From Manduca sexta (taxonomy: Eukaryota > Arthropoda > Insecta > Lepidoptera > Sphingidae), in the NCBI RefSeq assembly GCF_014839805.1, contig NC_051124.1, forward strand, positions 992,001-1,056,000: a DNA stretch of 64,000 nt, given 5' to 3'. The notes beneath the pieces were generated by a model. The model was not told the origin of the DNA, searched no databases, and saw only the letters and a list, made by a program, of their open reading frames with translations. Both the position numbers and the translations under genes were made by a program. This document shows, one piece after another, positions 36,250-48,873 of this stretch. Numbering within the stretch: the stretch's first letter is position 1; every line of letters begins with the position of its first letter.

Positions 36250-39155
36250 CAACTTAGTTTCACTATGAAGTATCTACATAGCTTATATATCTTTGGTGTG
36301 ATATCAGCTGAGATGCCGGCAAATTTAGGCCAGCATCTTAAGATAGTCGATATTTATTTAACTCATATTAATATCAGCGCAAATGATATCTTAAGTTACA
36401 ATATATGACGAACTTTGACAGCTTAGTTTTGTTTATTTAACTACTCAGCTGGGAACGAGCTCTTAAGCTTGGTTTATAGGTTCAATACGTTAAATGCCTA
36501 CTTGAGATTTTACTCAAATATGAGATTGATAATTAATGCGGCCCATGATAACCGGTAATTAGGAAACGATGTTCTTCAGTCCTCAAAGATGATCACGCGG
36601 TCGTAAAAAATAAGGCAAATTTATTTTAGAATATACATAATAAACAAGTGCGATCACAATTTGCAGATAAGAGTTGAATGATGAATGTCCATTAAACTAT
36701 AACACCGCTTGAAAATGTCTTGTTGCCGACAGAAATAGACGATTGTTATTTACTAGCAAGAAGCGCTTGCTAGTAAGCTAGTATCAATCTAAGACTCCTT
36801 CAGACAATACCTAGGTTATTAAGATTACGTAGAACATGACATGACCGAACTAATATAGGATTATTGTCTGAAACGTGTAATACTGTAGACTGCATAATAA
36901 TATCGTTAGCGTTGATGCGATCGCATGAATATCGACAGCTTGCACCTGCTTAACAACGGCAAGGTGAAAGACGCTTTATAAATTTAACGGTATAGTTCAA
37001 AGTTGCCTACTTATCTTTCAAATCCTGTGCACAAATAGTTTTCAATATTTCTACTCGACGCCGTTGCGTTAGAATTTCGATGAGTTTGATATTTTACCGC
37101 CTATTATGTACATTAAAAGTTTTTTATGAAAGTTGAGAAGTGAGAGTTATTTTTGTTCAGCTTTTTGCTTTACTAATCAATTATTTTCTCTAAAAAATGT
37201 CCCACGAAACAGAAATATGCTGATGATGTAAAATGCGTGTCGGGTCATGACGTTATGTATCGCCAATTATTTTAAATTTGCAAGAAAATCAGACAATTAG
37301 GAGTGTGTTACACCAGGAGACGGAATTGAAGATTGCAGCTTATATTACCTTTTGAACAGAGATATGGGCATACACGTACAAATGGAAAACTTGAAAATTA
37401 AACAGAAGTTTTAAAAAAGGAATTTTGATATAAAACAGAAATCCTGGGAACATTGAAAAATTTTAAACAAAGGTAGCGTAGAATTCTAAATAATAAAATT
37501 GTTATGGGGTGCATACCAACGATAAAAGTCATCGATAATTAATCTAAACCCCACCAAAGTGGGATACGGCGTAAGTACGTCTGCCGAGTGTAACCGGAAA
37601 TCCCAGGAGGTCACTTTGCTGATAAGCTTAATACAGATGAAGGAGCGGAAGAAAAGCAAAGGGGAGTGAAAAGAGGCCCTTATCACAGTAAAGTCATTCT
37701 TTTTCTTTATAAAAATAAGAAAAAGATGTTGCTGTCCTTAACCAAGTGCCTATCTACAAATAGAATTATTACCAGACATTACAGCTCTAAGACATAAGAT
37801 GTCGAATCATGTAAATAATATCAAATCTCGCTGCAGTGTCCGGACTCTCGCCTCCGCTATAATTCTTGCTCATCACTAGGCGATAGATACAAACATAACC
37901 GTGTCTATCCAAACTCGCTCTCCCATAAAAAATTAAAATGACGTAATCAGGAAGATGACTTATCTCAAAGTAACATGACACAAATCTCTGTGTAACTTCA
38001 CACAAATATCCAATTCGTTAATCCGTACCAAGCTTCCATTTGACGTCAAATCTCGTTCTCATAATATCTACGTTTACAGAGCTGTAATCATTTAGCGTTT
38101 CATAATCCCCCTCATTCATTATCAAATGCATAGAAATTAAAAATTAAAACAAACCTCTACATCCTGATTTTAACTCTAAAGTTATAGCTTACGGTGTACA
38201 TTTGCGTAGCCTCAGAAGTAGGTTACCACGTCAATGTGGGAGAGTGCGAGTTGACAAATGAGATTCTGTTGGAACGCATCGTTAGCGAGCGGTGTTGGCA
38301 GGGCTGCAAGAGGAAAACGCGCAATGTATAATGATGTTATGCAAATTAACGTTACTTATCTGTAGTAGGAAGTACTTAGCACTAACAGTCAAAATGACAG
38401 ACAAAATTTACATGCGTGATAAATGCGTTGCAGTGAACATATTACCGTTACTTAAAACTTTATCTAATAGCCTTTGGTATATGTGACTTCCCATTAACAA
38501 ATATAGAACTCAATCCAATCTCACCTGCACGCTATTTGGTAACAAAAATCTAAAACGTAATCTGGCCAACAATATAATTTATGTAAACCATAGTTCAAAC
38601 TTGTTGATCACAAAAAAATAGGATCACACTGGACCAGCAGCGAAACCACGTCCGCTATTAAGTTGTGCGACGATTTATATATTTTTAAAAGAACCCTCGA
38701 ATATAATAGTAGAAAAAATTCTTTAATTATATTATTAAATGAATGAATCATGAATCATGAATCTTTAGGATTTGTGGATGTCTACGAACGAGTCATATCA
38801 CTTAACACTAGCTGAATCTGGAATTAAAATGCTAGCTTAAGCGATAAAAAACCAATCTAGCACTTAATTGTTACTTAAAGTTAAAACAAACGCAATTTAT
38901 TGAAATATGAAGGTAGTACAAATATAAAATAATAATGTGTCATTTCACAATTCCTATTATACAATATTTATAGATAAAGCTATTCAAGACGGTGTCATAC
39001 TCCGCATACCGAGATACCCAATGCTTGATATTGGAACTTATCAATACTAAAATTGAATGCCGACGAATGAGTGAATTTAAAAGTTCTAACTATGGTTGAT
39101 ATTCGTAAACACTAAATACCAACAAACAACGTAAGTTTTACATAACATAACAATC
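36250..39155. other. AT-rich non-coding DNA
   Basis: A short 11-bp-arm hairpin (TTACTAGCAAG and inverse, 36750-36776) is the only structure noticed. No gene is supported. Confidence 0.5.
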
Positions 39156-39401
39156 ACGCATTTTATCCCCGAAGAGGTATGCAGAGGCGCAACTAAGGCA
39201 CCCACTTTTCGCCAAGTATGTTCCGTCCCATGATGTGATAGGGGGCGAGCCTATCGCCATATCGGGCACAAATTCCAGACTCCGGGCTGATACTGAGCAG
39301 AAAAACCCAAATATCACTTTGCCCGACCCGGGAATCGAACCCAGGACCTCAGAGCGCTATTGTACCGGACATGCAATACAACTACGCCACCGAGGCAGTC
39401 A
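39156..39401 (-). mobile_element. tRNA-headed SINE type B, reverse copy
   Basis: On the minus strand it reads from 39401: CTGCCTCGGTGGCGTAGTTG, a good B box GGTTCGATTCCCGGG, CAAAGTGATATTTGGG, ATATGGCGATAGGC, CATCATGGGACGGAAC, and ends CCTCTTCGGGGATAAAA. This is the best-preserved type B copy. Its 5' end abuts the palindrome at 39402. Confidence 0.85.
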
Positions 39402-39451
39402 TAACATTATTCTAATATTAAAACGTAAGTTTTAATATTAGAATAATGTTA
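39402..39451. repeat. Perfect 23-bp-arm palindrome abutting a SINE
   Basis: Arms run 39402-39424 and 39429-39451, starting TAACATTATTCTAATATTAA, around a 4-base loop GTAA. Pairing is perfect over 23 bp. The 12-mer ACGTAAGTTTTA at its centre also occurs on the other side of the SINE (39129-39140). Confidence 0.92.
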
Positions 39452-39724
39452 CGAATGTTTAATGAATTATGTTTTAATTTCGTATTTTGTCCTTGGGCGT
39501 TAAATTATCTATAGCAACTACCATGAGCCAAGCATATTCATTATTTTCACTTACTTATATGACAAATACGAAAACTACTCTTCGTTCTCACGACCGAAAC
39601 ACTGAACCGATTTTTGATTTGGAGATAATTTAATACCCTAGGCTTTATACCGGGAAAATAAAAAGCGGGACGTTAATCCCGGAATAAGTTATTCATACAG
39701 GCAGATCGACGAGTAACAACTAGT

Positions 39725-39985
39725 CCTACTTATATTATAACTGCGAAAGTTTGTGAGGATGGATATATGTATGTTTGTTCCTTTTTCGCGAAAAAACTAC
39801 TGGATGGATTTGGATAAAATTTTACAGTTATATTGGTTATACATCAGAATAGCACATAGGCTACAATTTATGATGATTTTGTGTAATTTGGTCATAATAT
39901 AACGATACATATCAAGTAAGTAGGAAAAAATATTATCCCAGAAAACTCCTTCACGCGGGCAAAGCCACGAGCAATAGGTAATACT
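39725..39985 (-). repeat. Dispersed repeat family K, reverse copy
   Basis: CTTATATTATAACTGCGAAAG, GTTTGTGAGGATGGATATA and TTCACGCGGGCAAAGCCACG are the mirror of the family K layout. Non-coding. Confidence 0.6.
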
Positions 39986-40944
39986 TTATAATCTAATTAC
40001 TGAGTGTTCCGACTGTTAGCCACATCGCTTAATAACAGTGATTTCATCTCGTCTTTCGATTGATTAAAACAAAACACAAACCTCTTCAAAAGTAACTTAA
40101 AGCGTAACATTTAAAATATAATTAAACACAATAAAGTGCAGTTTCTTTAGCTGCGGAGTCCGTCGAGTAGACTGGAGGTTCCGTTAATGAGCGCGTTTCC
40201 CTCCATTTTACCTCAAATAACCTCCCGCTTGTTCCCGCCGCGCTGAAAGGAGTTTATTCAGCTGAATGTGCTGTGGTTTTGATGTTTTAAATACTGACCT
40301 CGTTTTATTTTTATTTACTATGATGTTTGTCTTTACTATTTCTTTTTATGACTATCATTGTTTCTTTGTAAAGTATTTCCTATCTACGGCCGATTTTAAT
40401 GAAATCCTGTCACAAATGATGGATCAAAATAAGTCATACATGTCCTCAGTTATCAAAAAGGCAACATGAATAAAATATATTGACGCTATCAAAAATTTCT
40501 TTGCCAAAACCATCGCAGTACCGAAAGCAACATCCGCAAATCCGGTAAATAAATAAACTTTTTCAATTTCAGGCCAAAAATAATCCGAAAAGCGAGCATT
40601 CCGCGAATACATCGAAATTAATATCGCGATGATAAATCACATCTGGTTGGACATAAAGTTAACGTGATAAGCAACGGAAACAATGCCCTCGCAGCTGGAC
40701 AAAAGGCTTTTAATTCCTTGAAACAATTTGTCATTGGAATTGTAATCGTAATTAATGATTTCAGGGCGTTGTCTAGCGGCCGTGGAATGCCGAGTCAAAG
40801 GCCAGACATTCGCTTTCATTCCTAGGTGTTTCGAAGGTATGCGAAGTTTTCAACGTCATATACAGAAATCTTACTGACTTAGTTCTTTATCTTTGGCTGG
40901 CTTTGACAACATTAAGTTTAACTTTATGCAGGCAATATATTATG

Positions 40945-41010
40945 CGTTATGTGCTAGCTTTTGCTCGCGACTTCACCTGTATGAATAAGTTTTCCGGGAT
41001 AAAAGTCTTG
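40945..41010 (+). repeat. Fragment of repeat family K
   Basis: GCTTTTGCTCGCGACTTCACC and TTTTCCGGGATAAAAGTC correspond to the start of family K. It stops just before the Tc1/mariner insertion, which may have landed in it. Confidence 0.5.
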
Positions 41011-41031
41011 CTATATACATGTTTAATAATA

Positions 41032-42341
41032 TACTTAGTCTGGCCATAAATACTGTTACACTTAATTATAAAAAAATATTACATTTGAATTTCGAATCTG
41101 TCATTTTTATACGATTGTTCATTGTGTTTTCTCATTTTGGCGCCAATACATTGTAAAATATTTTGCGATATTAAAATGGTGTGGGGTGATAAAGAGAACC
41201 GAATCGCTGTGATAGCATTACACAAAGTAGGTATGGAGCCAAATGCAATTTTTAAAACTCTCCATACACTTGGTATTAGTAAAATGTTTGTGTACCGGGC
41301 TATTAATAGGTACAATGAGACCTCCTCTGTTTGTGACAGAAAAAGATCTGGCCGTCCACGTAGTGTTCGTACGAAAAAGGTGGTCAAAGCAGTAAGGGAA
41401 AGAATTCGAAGAAATCCTGTCCGAAAGCAAAAGATTTTATCTCGGGAAATGAAGATAGCACCTAGAACCATGTCGCGTATTTTAAAAGATGACTTAGGAC
41501 TTGCAGCCTATAAGAGACGCACTGGCCATTTCTTAACTGATAATTTAAAGAAGAATAGGGTGGTAAAATCGAAACAACTACTGAAGCGGTACGCAAAGGG
41601 AGGTCACAGAAAAATTTTGTTTACGGATGAGAAAATTTTTACAATTGAGCAACATTTTAACAAACAAAATGACCGTATTTATGCTCAAAGCTCTAAGGAA
41701 GCTTCCCAATTAGTCGACAGAGTGCAACGTGGACATTATCCGACTTCAGTGATGGTTTGGTGGGGTGTTAGCTATGAAGGAGTGACTGAGCCATATTTTT
41801 GTGAAAAGGTATCAAAACATCGGCACAAGTGTATCAAGATACCATTCTTGAGAAGGTAGTTAAGCCCCTTAACATCACCATGTTCAATAACCAAGTATGG
41901 TCCTTCCAGCAAGACTCGGCGCCGGGTCATAAAGCTCGGTCCACGCAGTCTTGGTTGGAATCGAACGTTTCGGACTTCATCAGAGCTGAAGACTGGCCGT
42001 CGTCTAGTCCCGATCTTAATCCGCTGGATTATGATTTGTGGTCAGTTTTAGAGAGTACAGCTTGCTCTAAACGCCATGATAATTTGGAGTCCCTAAAACA
42101 ATCTATACGATTGGCCGTGAAGAATTTTCCCATGGAAAGAGTGCGTGCTTCTATTGATAACTGGCCTCATCGTTTAAAGGACTGTATTGCAGCCAATGGA
42201 GACCACTTCGAATAAGCTTTTTATATTTTTAATTGTTTTATATTTATGTATTAAACTGACACACTGTAAAAGTAATAAATGTTATTTGCAGTTAACAATT
42301 TTCTTTTTTCTTTATTACAATATTTATGGCAAGACTAGGTA
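41032..42341 (+). mobile_element. Tc1/mariner transposon (DD37D type), nearly complete
   Basis: The element is 41034-42339 (1306 bp), between TA at 41032-41033 and TA at 42340-42341. The ends are inverted repeats of about 26 bp with few mismatches: CTTAGTCTGGCCATAAATAC on the left against CCTAGTCTTGCCATAAATAT on the right strand read inward. It carries one transposase gene broken by a single frameshift. Length, single ORF, TA duplication and catalytic layout all fit the superfamily. Confidence 0.95.
41176..42215 (+). pseudogene. Tc1/mariner transposase with one frameshift
   Basis: The natural start is the ATG at 41176 (MVWGDKENRIAVIAL). The first frame continues through a paired helix-turn-helix region (residues 1-110) with the linker SGRPRSVRT, and reaches the first catalytic aspartate in LFTDEKIFT (residue 151, 41626-41628). 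Near 41805-41812 one base is missing, after FCEK. The second frame picks up at VYQDTILEKVVKPL, includes FQQDSAPGHKA (D at 41913) and PSSSPDLNPLDYDLW (D at 42027), and ends GDHFE before the stop at 42215. The last two catalytic residues are separated by 37 residues, giving DD37D. Apart from the one indel I see no stop. Predicted length with the indel ignored is about 346 residues, normal for the family. Opposite-strand frames at 41079-41471 and 41218-41430 are shadows. Confidence 0.95.
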
Positions 42342-42772
42342 TATTAAAAGAAATCAATTTTCTTCCGACGACTTTTGAAATTTAAAACTTTCTCCATACC
42401 AAATTTTATCAATAGTAAAGTCGTGAAAGCATGACATAAACGGACACAGTTACGTTCGCATATATAAGTATTAAGTATCAATTTTAAGCAGTTATTTTAC
42501 GTCACACGTATTTGAACGTTGTTTAATCTTAGTGACAACCCAGCTTTACCGATACAGTTCTAGAGCTCACCAACCACCGCAGATGTCCAGTGCTGTGAAC
42601 AACCGAAGCCGCCCGTTGTCCACGCTGACCGGAGCGGGAGTATTGCACGCGCCACTCGACCGCAGCGGTTATCGGTCCACTCCACAATGAATCAACTCGC
42701 TGTTTATTGTTACCTTCTTAAGCATTCAATTTTAAATAAAAATTTGAATAATTGACTTTTCATGGACATATA
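42342..42772. other. Non-coding DNA
   Basis: Nothing recognised; slightly GC-richer at 42570-42690. Confidence 0.5.
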
Positions 42773-43085
42773 ATATCAGCCCTATATTATATACTGTCCC
42801 ACTGTTGGGCACGGGCCTCCTCTACTACTGAGAGGGATTAGGCCTTAGTCCACCACGCTGGCCTAGTGCGGATTGGTAGACTTCACACAACTACGAAATT
42901 TCTATAAAGAACTTCTCAGGTGTGCAGGTTTCCTCACGATGTTTTCCTTCACCGTTAAAGCAAGCGATAATCACAAAGAATACACACATGACTTTAGAAA
43001 AGTCAGAGGTGTGTGCCCTTGGGTTTTGAACCTGCGGACATTGGTCTTGGCAGTCCGTTCCACACCCAACTAGGCTATCGCCGCT
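42773..43085 (-). mobile_element. tRNA-derived SINE type C, copy 2
   Basis: Minus-strand head at about 43085: GCGGCGATAGCCTAGTTGGG, then B-box-like GGTTCAAAACCC. The body matches 20095-20383 and 57973-58288. The tail contains GCCCGTGCCCAACAGTGGGAC, an RTE-like terminus. The plus-strand ORF at 42873-43073 lies entirely inside it and is not a gene. Confidence 0.85.
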
Positions 43086-43776
43086 TTTTATATAAAATTT
43101 GAGTAATTGACATTTTTATGAATATGCCACAGAAAAATTGAGAATATTATTAATATGAAAAATATTAGTAATGACAGTCAGTTCTCCTATATCAATGAAA
43201 TACAGATCACACCATACGCTAAAGAACTGCTATAGTGTCTCGTAATTTTGTTTCTTTTCTACTTTCTGGTGCCCATCGTCTGAAAGCCGATCCTTCACAA
43301 ATTGGACAACTGAACTCCATCTAAACTGAAATGGTCCATTACTATGAACTGATAAAGACCACAAACCGTAACTCTAATCTCAACGCGTAAATCTAATATA
43401 TAGGTCAAGTTGAAACTAATTAAAACAGCTCTCAAGGAATGCATTAGCGGAACTTGGGGAACGCGAAATATTCATAGCTTGGAGTAATCTGCAAGATAAT
43501 GAGCAACGGAGAGGGCCCGCGGGAGGGAGAGGCAATTAAAATGATTGCGGCGAGCCGAGCCAGCGCTGCTGTCGCGGCGATGGGAGAAACAGGACAGTAT
43601 GGGAAACTACTTGGATTTGAGTTGTGTCCATCTTTATGACCGGTGTGGTTGACTCATGATTTTCGTCGTAGTTGTTTGGAATATTAAAATACGTGAAGGA
43701 TAGAGGAACGCCAAGCCTTACTACTAGATGATAGATGTCTCACATTTGAGAGTTGTATATTTCTGCTGTTAAACAT
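43086..43776. other. Non-coding DNA with GC-rich patch
   Basis: A GC-rich patch at about 43505-43595 (GAGGGCCCGCGGGAGGGAGA) stands alone. No coding frame or repeat is recognised. Confidence 0.45.
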
Positions 43777-43958
43777 GAGTATGCCTGTGGCGAAAGGTCC
43801 ATATAATCCGATTCCTGCCAGTTTTCCTTTCATAATTTATGTTAAATCTAATTATCATTAGAATAATTTGGAGACCTCATTTATGAATAATATTAGTAGT
43901 TATAATGTTGCGCCAGGTACCCTTTCGGAAAATTTCCACTTTCGGCACTGAAGTATCT
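43777..43958. mobile_element. hAT MITE, CAGTGGCGAAG family, copy 3
   Basis: The element is 43785-43950 (166 bp), starting CTGTGGCGAAAGG and ending CTTTCGGCACTG. Flanks GAGTATGC and AAGTATCT keep 6 of 8 bases, so the duplication is eroded. The body matches 25741-25902. Confidence 0.75.
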
Positions 43959-46499
43959 TGTTATGAATTGAAAAAATAAAGCCAGTATTAAAAGTACGCT
44001 AATATAAAGTTTCAGCGCCCAGTTCAGTGCAATACTGCATATTTTGTGTATGTTTGCATGCTTTGTAATTAGAAGTTCTGAATGATGTTGCTATCATTAT
44101 CATTAATTATTTCGCTTATTATTACAAAACCTGGTTGCTCTGTTGTTTTTAAATTCACAACTTATATTTTGTCTTTATGATTCTCAAAACATTTTTACAA
44201 TGGATCACCTCAAAAAAAGAAAACATGTCCTTTTTTATAAATCACAAACATTTTATCGGCGTTTTTAAGACATTACATAAAAAGGCTGTTTATGATAACT
44301 GCACGCGACGCTTTGATGAGGCGATGATTCACTTCACGTCAGGTAGATCCGGCTTTTGGCAACGACTCCGCGTAGAAGCGTTTACATCCTGATTGCTCTT
44401 TTACTTTTGTTGCATTTTCTCTCTGGATTAAGGACTCTAGGGGTAAGCGATTAAGAATTGTTTTTGTCTGACATTTGATCGTTATATTAAAGGGCAAAAT
44501 TGTCTACAGTACTCTGATTGATGGTACTTAAAAAATTAAAAGTTTTCCAATTCCCTTTGTTTTGTTATGGGCAGACCCACGAAATCACCCACGGCCATGT
44601 TAAAAATATAAACCTCACATTAACAGTAACAGCGAATTCAATAATTTTACCCAAAACCAAATAACAGCGCAAGTACGCTGCCACTTTTTGACTTTTGTGT
44701 TTTTGTGGCGAGGTTTTTTTAAAAAACATTAATCACGAAAAGTCCGTCATAGCGTACTGGCGCATAAAACAATTACCTTTGTTGATAAAGCGTATAGTGA
44801 GGTAAAAACGCAGCGTGCAATAAACTCGCGCGTCAGACAGCGCAGCGGTGACAAAGCAAATTGTTCGCTTTGTCGCATTCCGATCGGTTGTTTTTACAGG
44901 CGACGCCGCGGCGTAACGCTGAGCTGCATGTTTTACGAGGATATGCACTGGACTGATTACTCGCTGCGTTTATGATATAAAAAGGTCGTAAGACGGAAAT
45001 GTTACAGTGTGAGGTTTGCTGTTACGCAGAAATGTTGGGCATACTTTCATCATATTTTTCTAAGTAGATATTAAGCTGTAATATAAAAATAAAGGGACGT
45101 TCAAAAAAGAAACCATTTGTTCTAACTTAAATTCCAACGATACTTAATAAACAAGAGGTGTAAATTTCCTAGATTTTCACTATTGCTATAAAAAAATACA
45201 AAACCGTCTAATAAAATTTACAACCATGTTCTTTACACATCTCGTGTTTGGGTGATCAATCAAGATTGAAGAGCTTCATGCCAATTAGTCGATGTCAGTC
45301 ATACTATACAAATCTAATACCGGAACAGTAAAAAGTAAATGCACAACTTCCATAATTATTAAACTAGTCATAATCTCACAAGCAATCGTAACTCCTATCA
45401 AAATCGGCGTAAGCAGCGTTCAAATAAACGCAGCGTTTTTCGCTCAAGTGCGTACACCCAAAAATGCGCAGTTATCATTGCGGTAACAAGCGAGCTATCA
45501 CGGCGCGTTTTTTGTAAAAACAACGCGTTTTTGTAGACCGGCGCGTTCCGCTTTGTTTGATGATATCTCGATACGACGTGACGTTCAGTGGGCAGCCCGT
45601 GTCGTGTATAACACTATACCTTTTGAAAGAGTAAAATATTGCCAAAAACCACAGTGGAATGTTTAGTTTTAATATGTTATACAAGTTAGTCTCGCGAGCC
45701 GCGGAGTGCTTATATTTTTGTATAAAATTGAATCGTGACAGCAATAACCGTGTCAATGTCACTATTTGCCTCAGCTTTTTGCTCACTTGTATAGAAGAAT
45801 TAGTAAGTTCCATTCAGGTTTACACAATTCTGGCAATCATTGAGTGATGCAACATCTCTCTGTCGACATCATCATCAATACAGTCACCTTGTGCTAGACT
45901 GAATACGTACATTATTGGAGTATAACATGTATATCTACACTCCTGGGACAAGTAATGAAACGGGAACTTCACAATCAGACGTATATTTGTAGACTGGGGC
46001 GATCGTACAGCATGTTTGCCATAAACAAGATTAATATAATTTCACGTACAAATCATACTAGACTGTCGGTAAAATAGTCCTAAAACTGAACCATAAGGAG
46101 TTGCGACTGTCGTCCTACAGGATTGCAAGTCTCATAATATGCCATAATTATGCACTATAATATTTTGAATTTAACCCTCCATTGCGTTGCACTCCCTAAA
46201 TCTCTTGACAATACGAAATCAACTATTCGCTAGCCCGGCTATTAGGGGGTCTCGTGCGAGGGCGAGAGCGATTATTTTCGTCAATAATAGCGCGTATAAT
46301 TGCTTTTTGCCATTAAATCTTTTTCTGCTTCGTAACATTTGTATTGTAGGAACAGTTATGCTTTTTCGACTTATCGCATGCATGCAAATAGATATTGACA
46401 TTGACTCATATTCTATAGACACGAACGTCCATATAAACTATATGTACAAAATCTGATCCAAAATGGCAACCAAAACGTCACTGATATAACCTATTTATT
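43959..46499. other. Non-coding DNA with two CpG-rich patches
   Basis: CpG-rich patches lie at about 44810-44945 and 45410-45610. The second repeats the word CGCGTTTT(T) several times. Open frames on both strands over these patches have no recognisable domain. Confidence 0.45.
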
Positions 46500-46700
46500 C
46501 ACTTAAACAACAAATAATTTTACTTATTCGACTCATATTTTTTATTCAAATCCAGGTTTACACTTAGACTCAAGTTTTATATTATAAGCGCCACTCCGTA
46601 CACAACCACAAGCTGTCAATATTGATTGTCAGTTTGAATGGATATCACTTCAAATCATTTGAACACAGTGAATGTTCGGAACGCCAAATCTAGTACGAAG
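46500..46700 (+). repeat. Dispersed repeat family H, copy 1
   Basis: About 190 bp match 58290-58490: ATTTTACTTATTCGACTC, TTACACTTAGACTCAAG, TTGAACACAGTGAATGTTCG and AACGCCAAATCTAGTACG. It is non-coding with no terminal structure seen. Confidence 0.8.
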
Positions 46701-47320
46701 TATAACGCTAAGTCTGAATTACGATGCTCTGTCTTGCAAGATGTAGAAATAAATATTTCTTAATCACACCAACATTGTCTCGATAAAGAAATCAAATTTA
46801 TGACATTTGTGTACACCTATATAGTTTTTTAATCAACAAATTACAATTAAAATCATAAAATATAAGATAACTAGCCCCAAACGCATTATAACAAAAAAAT
46901 ACATAATCTTTTTAACATAATGACGTCACGAGCCCCGCTCGCTCCGGACACGCTACTACCTTCCAACCCTCAACAAAGCGGTACCCGTGACGTACAATTA
47001 CTCACATTTGGACAACAAAGCCCATCGCTCATTTCACTAACAAGCGGAAAATTACAAAATCCCCTAACACGTCGCCGGAGCCTTAACCCGTCAGTGCATT
47101 TACACTGACGTGATTCATGGTCACTCACTCTCACTTAACTTTCACCCATATTAAAATTTATACTATCTAATACATATATTTATGGATGTAGTTTTTGGAT
47201 TCAGACTCTCTTGACATTATCAAAGACATACAATACATAACAAGCCAGCTGGTTACTGCTCTCGTCATTCATTTGTAAATTTATTAAATAAATTGAACTT
47301 ATTTGCAAATTTTATCGCAG
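46701..47320. other. Non-coding DNA
   Basis: A proline/serine-rich 62-codon frame starts at ATG 46920. It has no domain and the start sits next to TGACGTCA, a CRE-like word. I would not call it a gene. Confidence 0.4.
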
Positions 47321-47324
47321 TTAT

Positions 47325-47445
47325 ACTATCAATTTCTCCCAACGTTTTAAAGACTTTGCAGCCTTCGTGGTCACTGGGTGGACCGCAAAATAGTTTTATT
47401 TCAAAAGTCTAAAGTTCGCATAAACATAAAAATTCATTATAAATT
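47325..47445 (-). mobile_element. Penelope-like terminal-repeat fragment
   Basis: CTCCCAACGTTTTAAAGACTTT, read with gaps, then GCAGCCTTCGTGGTCAC and GTTCGCATAAACATAAA correspond in reverse to the terminal repeat at 49364-49540. It is diverged and partial. Confidence 0.6.
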
Positions 47446-48616
47446 GATTTATGTTATAATACCTTCTGTCTGCAGTTTGGTTTCATTTACACAATCGAGT
47501 AAGAAATGTGATAAATTATCCTACATCCAAACCTACTAAGGTTACATTGTTTTTTCCCTAACTCTGCAAACTGGAAGAAATAAGACAAACGAATGACCCG
47601 CTTCATCATGTTTTAACATGAATCATTCTTAATTTTCAAGTATACACAAATAAAATACAAATATTTTTCACATACTGTACATAGCACTTATGATTACTAT
47701 TCTAAACTACTGAACACAAAACTATGTACTACTAACACACTATCTTCCCATGTTTCAAGTCAAAACTTTCTTCAGACGTCAGTTAAGTTCCCCCAGCCGA
47801 GGGAATTCGACAGGCCGCGGTGCCGTTATTAATTCTCTCAGCTGAGTGCACCGGGCCGGGTGCCCCTTTTTGAATTTTAATCTCCTGTTGAACATAGTTT
47901 GACGTGTGGAGCGGTATTAGTTTAGTTTAACGCATTTCTCATTGGGTTTGGGTTGTGGGCCTTTTTGTGCTGTCTGTTTTACCGTTAGTGCTTGGAGGTA
48001 TTGGTACATGAATATTACTCATGACAAAATTATCTATAATAAAAAAAGAATTTTCCAAATCGGTTCATAAATGAGCGAGTTCTGAGGTAACAAACATAAA
48101 AAAAAAAACACGTCGAATTTATAACCTCCTTCTTTTTATGAAGCCGTTTAATTACTTATATTGACTTATCCTGCAGCAGGTCTAGCACTTACTACTAACT
48201 ACTAACTAGCGTACCCAAACAACTTATCAAAACAAACCCGTCAGTGCCTATTCAAATACTCTTCAAACCCGTCACCGTACGGTCTAAAGTGCCAACCAGT
48301 AAGACCATCGAGCCGTGCATGATATTTCTACACAAATTCACACAAGCGGATCGCTTCCTCGCTTTTAATCTCACTAATTGAATTTGTACGCCTTAGTAGA
48401 GCGATTAGATCGCGGGTCGAACGGACCGAGGTGTACCCCAGACGGGTTAGTCCATTCAGAGGCGGATACTGGAAAATTTGGTTATTGCTTTGTTATTGAT
48501 TGTTTGTAGTTGTCGTTATCCGATGATTATTACTGATTATGTATGATACGGCCTGCGTAACTGTTATATTGTGTAATTTGTGATTTTATTGTCATTTATT
48601 ATTGAAGAGCTTTCAC
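47446..48616. other. Non-coding DNA with GC-rich patch
   Basis: A GC-rich patch at about 47795-47870 (CCAGCCGAGGGAATTCGACA) is isolated. Nothing else is recognised. Confidence 0.45.
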
Positions 48617-48745
48617 CTCTGTGAAAGAGTTTTTCCGAGATAAAAGTAGCCTACGTCAATTCTACGGTCGCAAACTATCTCTATATCAAATTTTATCGAA
48701 ATCCTTGAGACAGGCGTAACAGTGGACTTTGTTTTATAATATGTA
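48617..48745 (+). repeat. Fragment of repeat family K
   Basis: GTTTTTCCGAGATAAAAGTA, CAAATTTTATCGAAATCC and GTGGACTTTGTTTTATAATA match the later part of family K. Non-coding. Confidence 0.6.
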
Positions 48746-48873
48746 AGGATATTACCAAATCTATTTTAGATTAACACGCCTGCCTTATATATTCGCCATT
48801 TTTTCAGTCACCCGAGCATTTAAATGCCTTAATAAATACATAAATTAAAAACAAATAATTACTACAAATTTTA

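Noticed and set aside
39300..39401. tRNA gene with good A and B boxes
   Set aside because: The sequence does not fold as a complete tRNA and continues into a repeated body; it is a SINE head. The same holds at 1710, 20383, 24573, 29806, 43085 and 58288.
41079..41471. 130-codon minus-strand ORF
   Set aside because: It lies entirely opposite the Tc1/mariner transposase N-terminus and is a shadow frame.
42873..43073. 66-codon plus-strand ORF
   Set aside because: It lies wholly inside a type C SINE.
46920..47108. 62-codon proline/serine-rich ORF
   Set aside because: No domain, no supported start context, and no splice structure.
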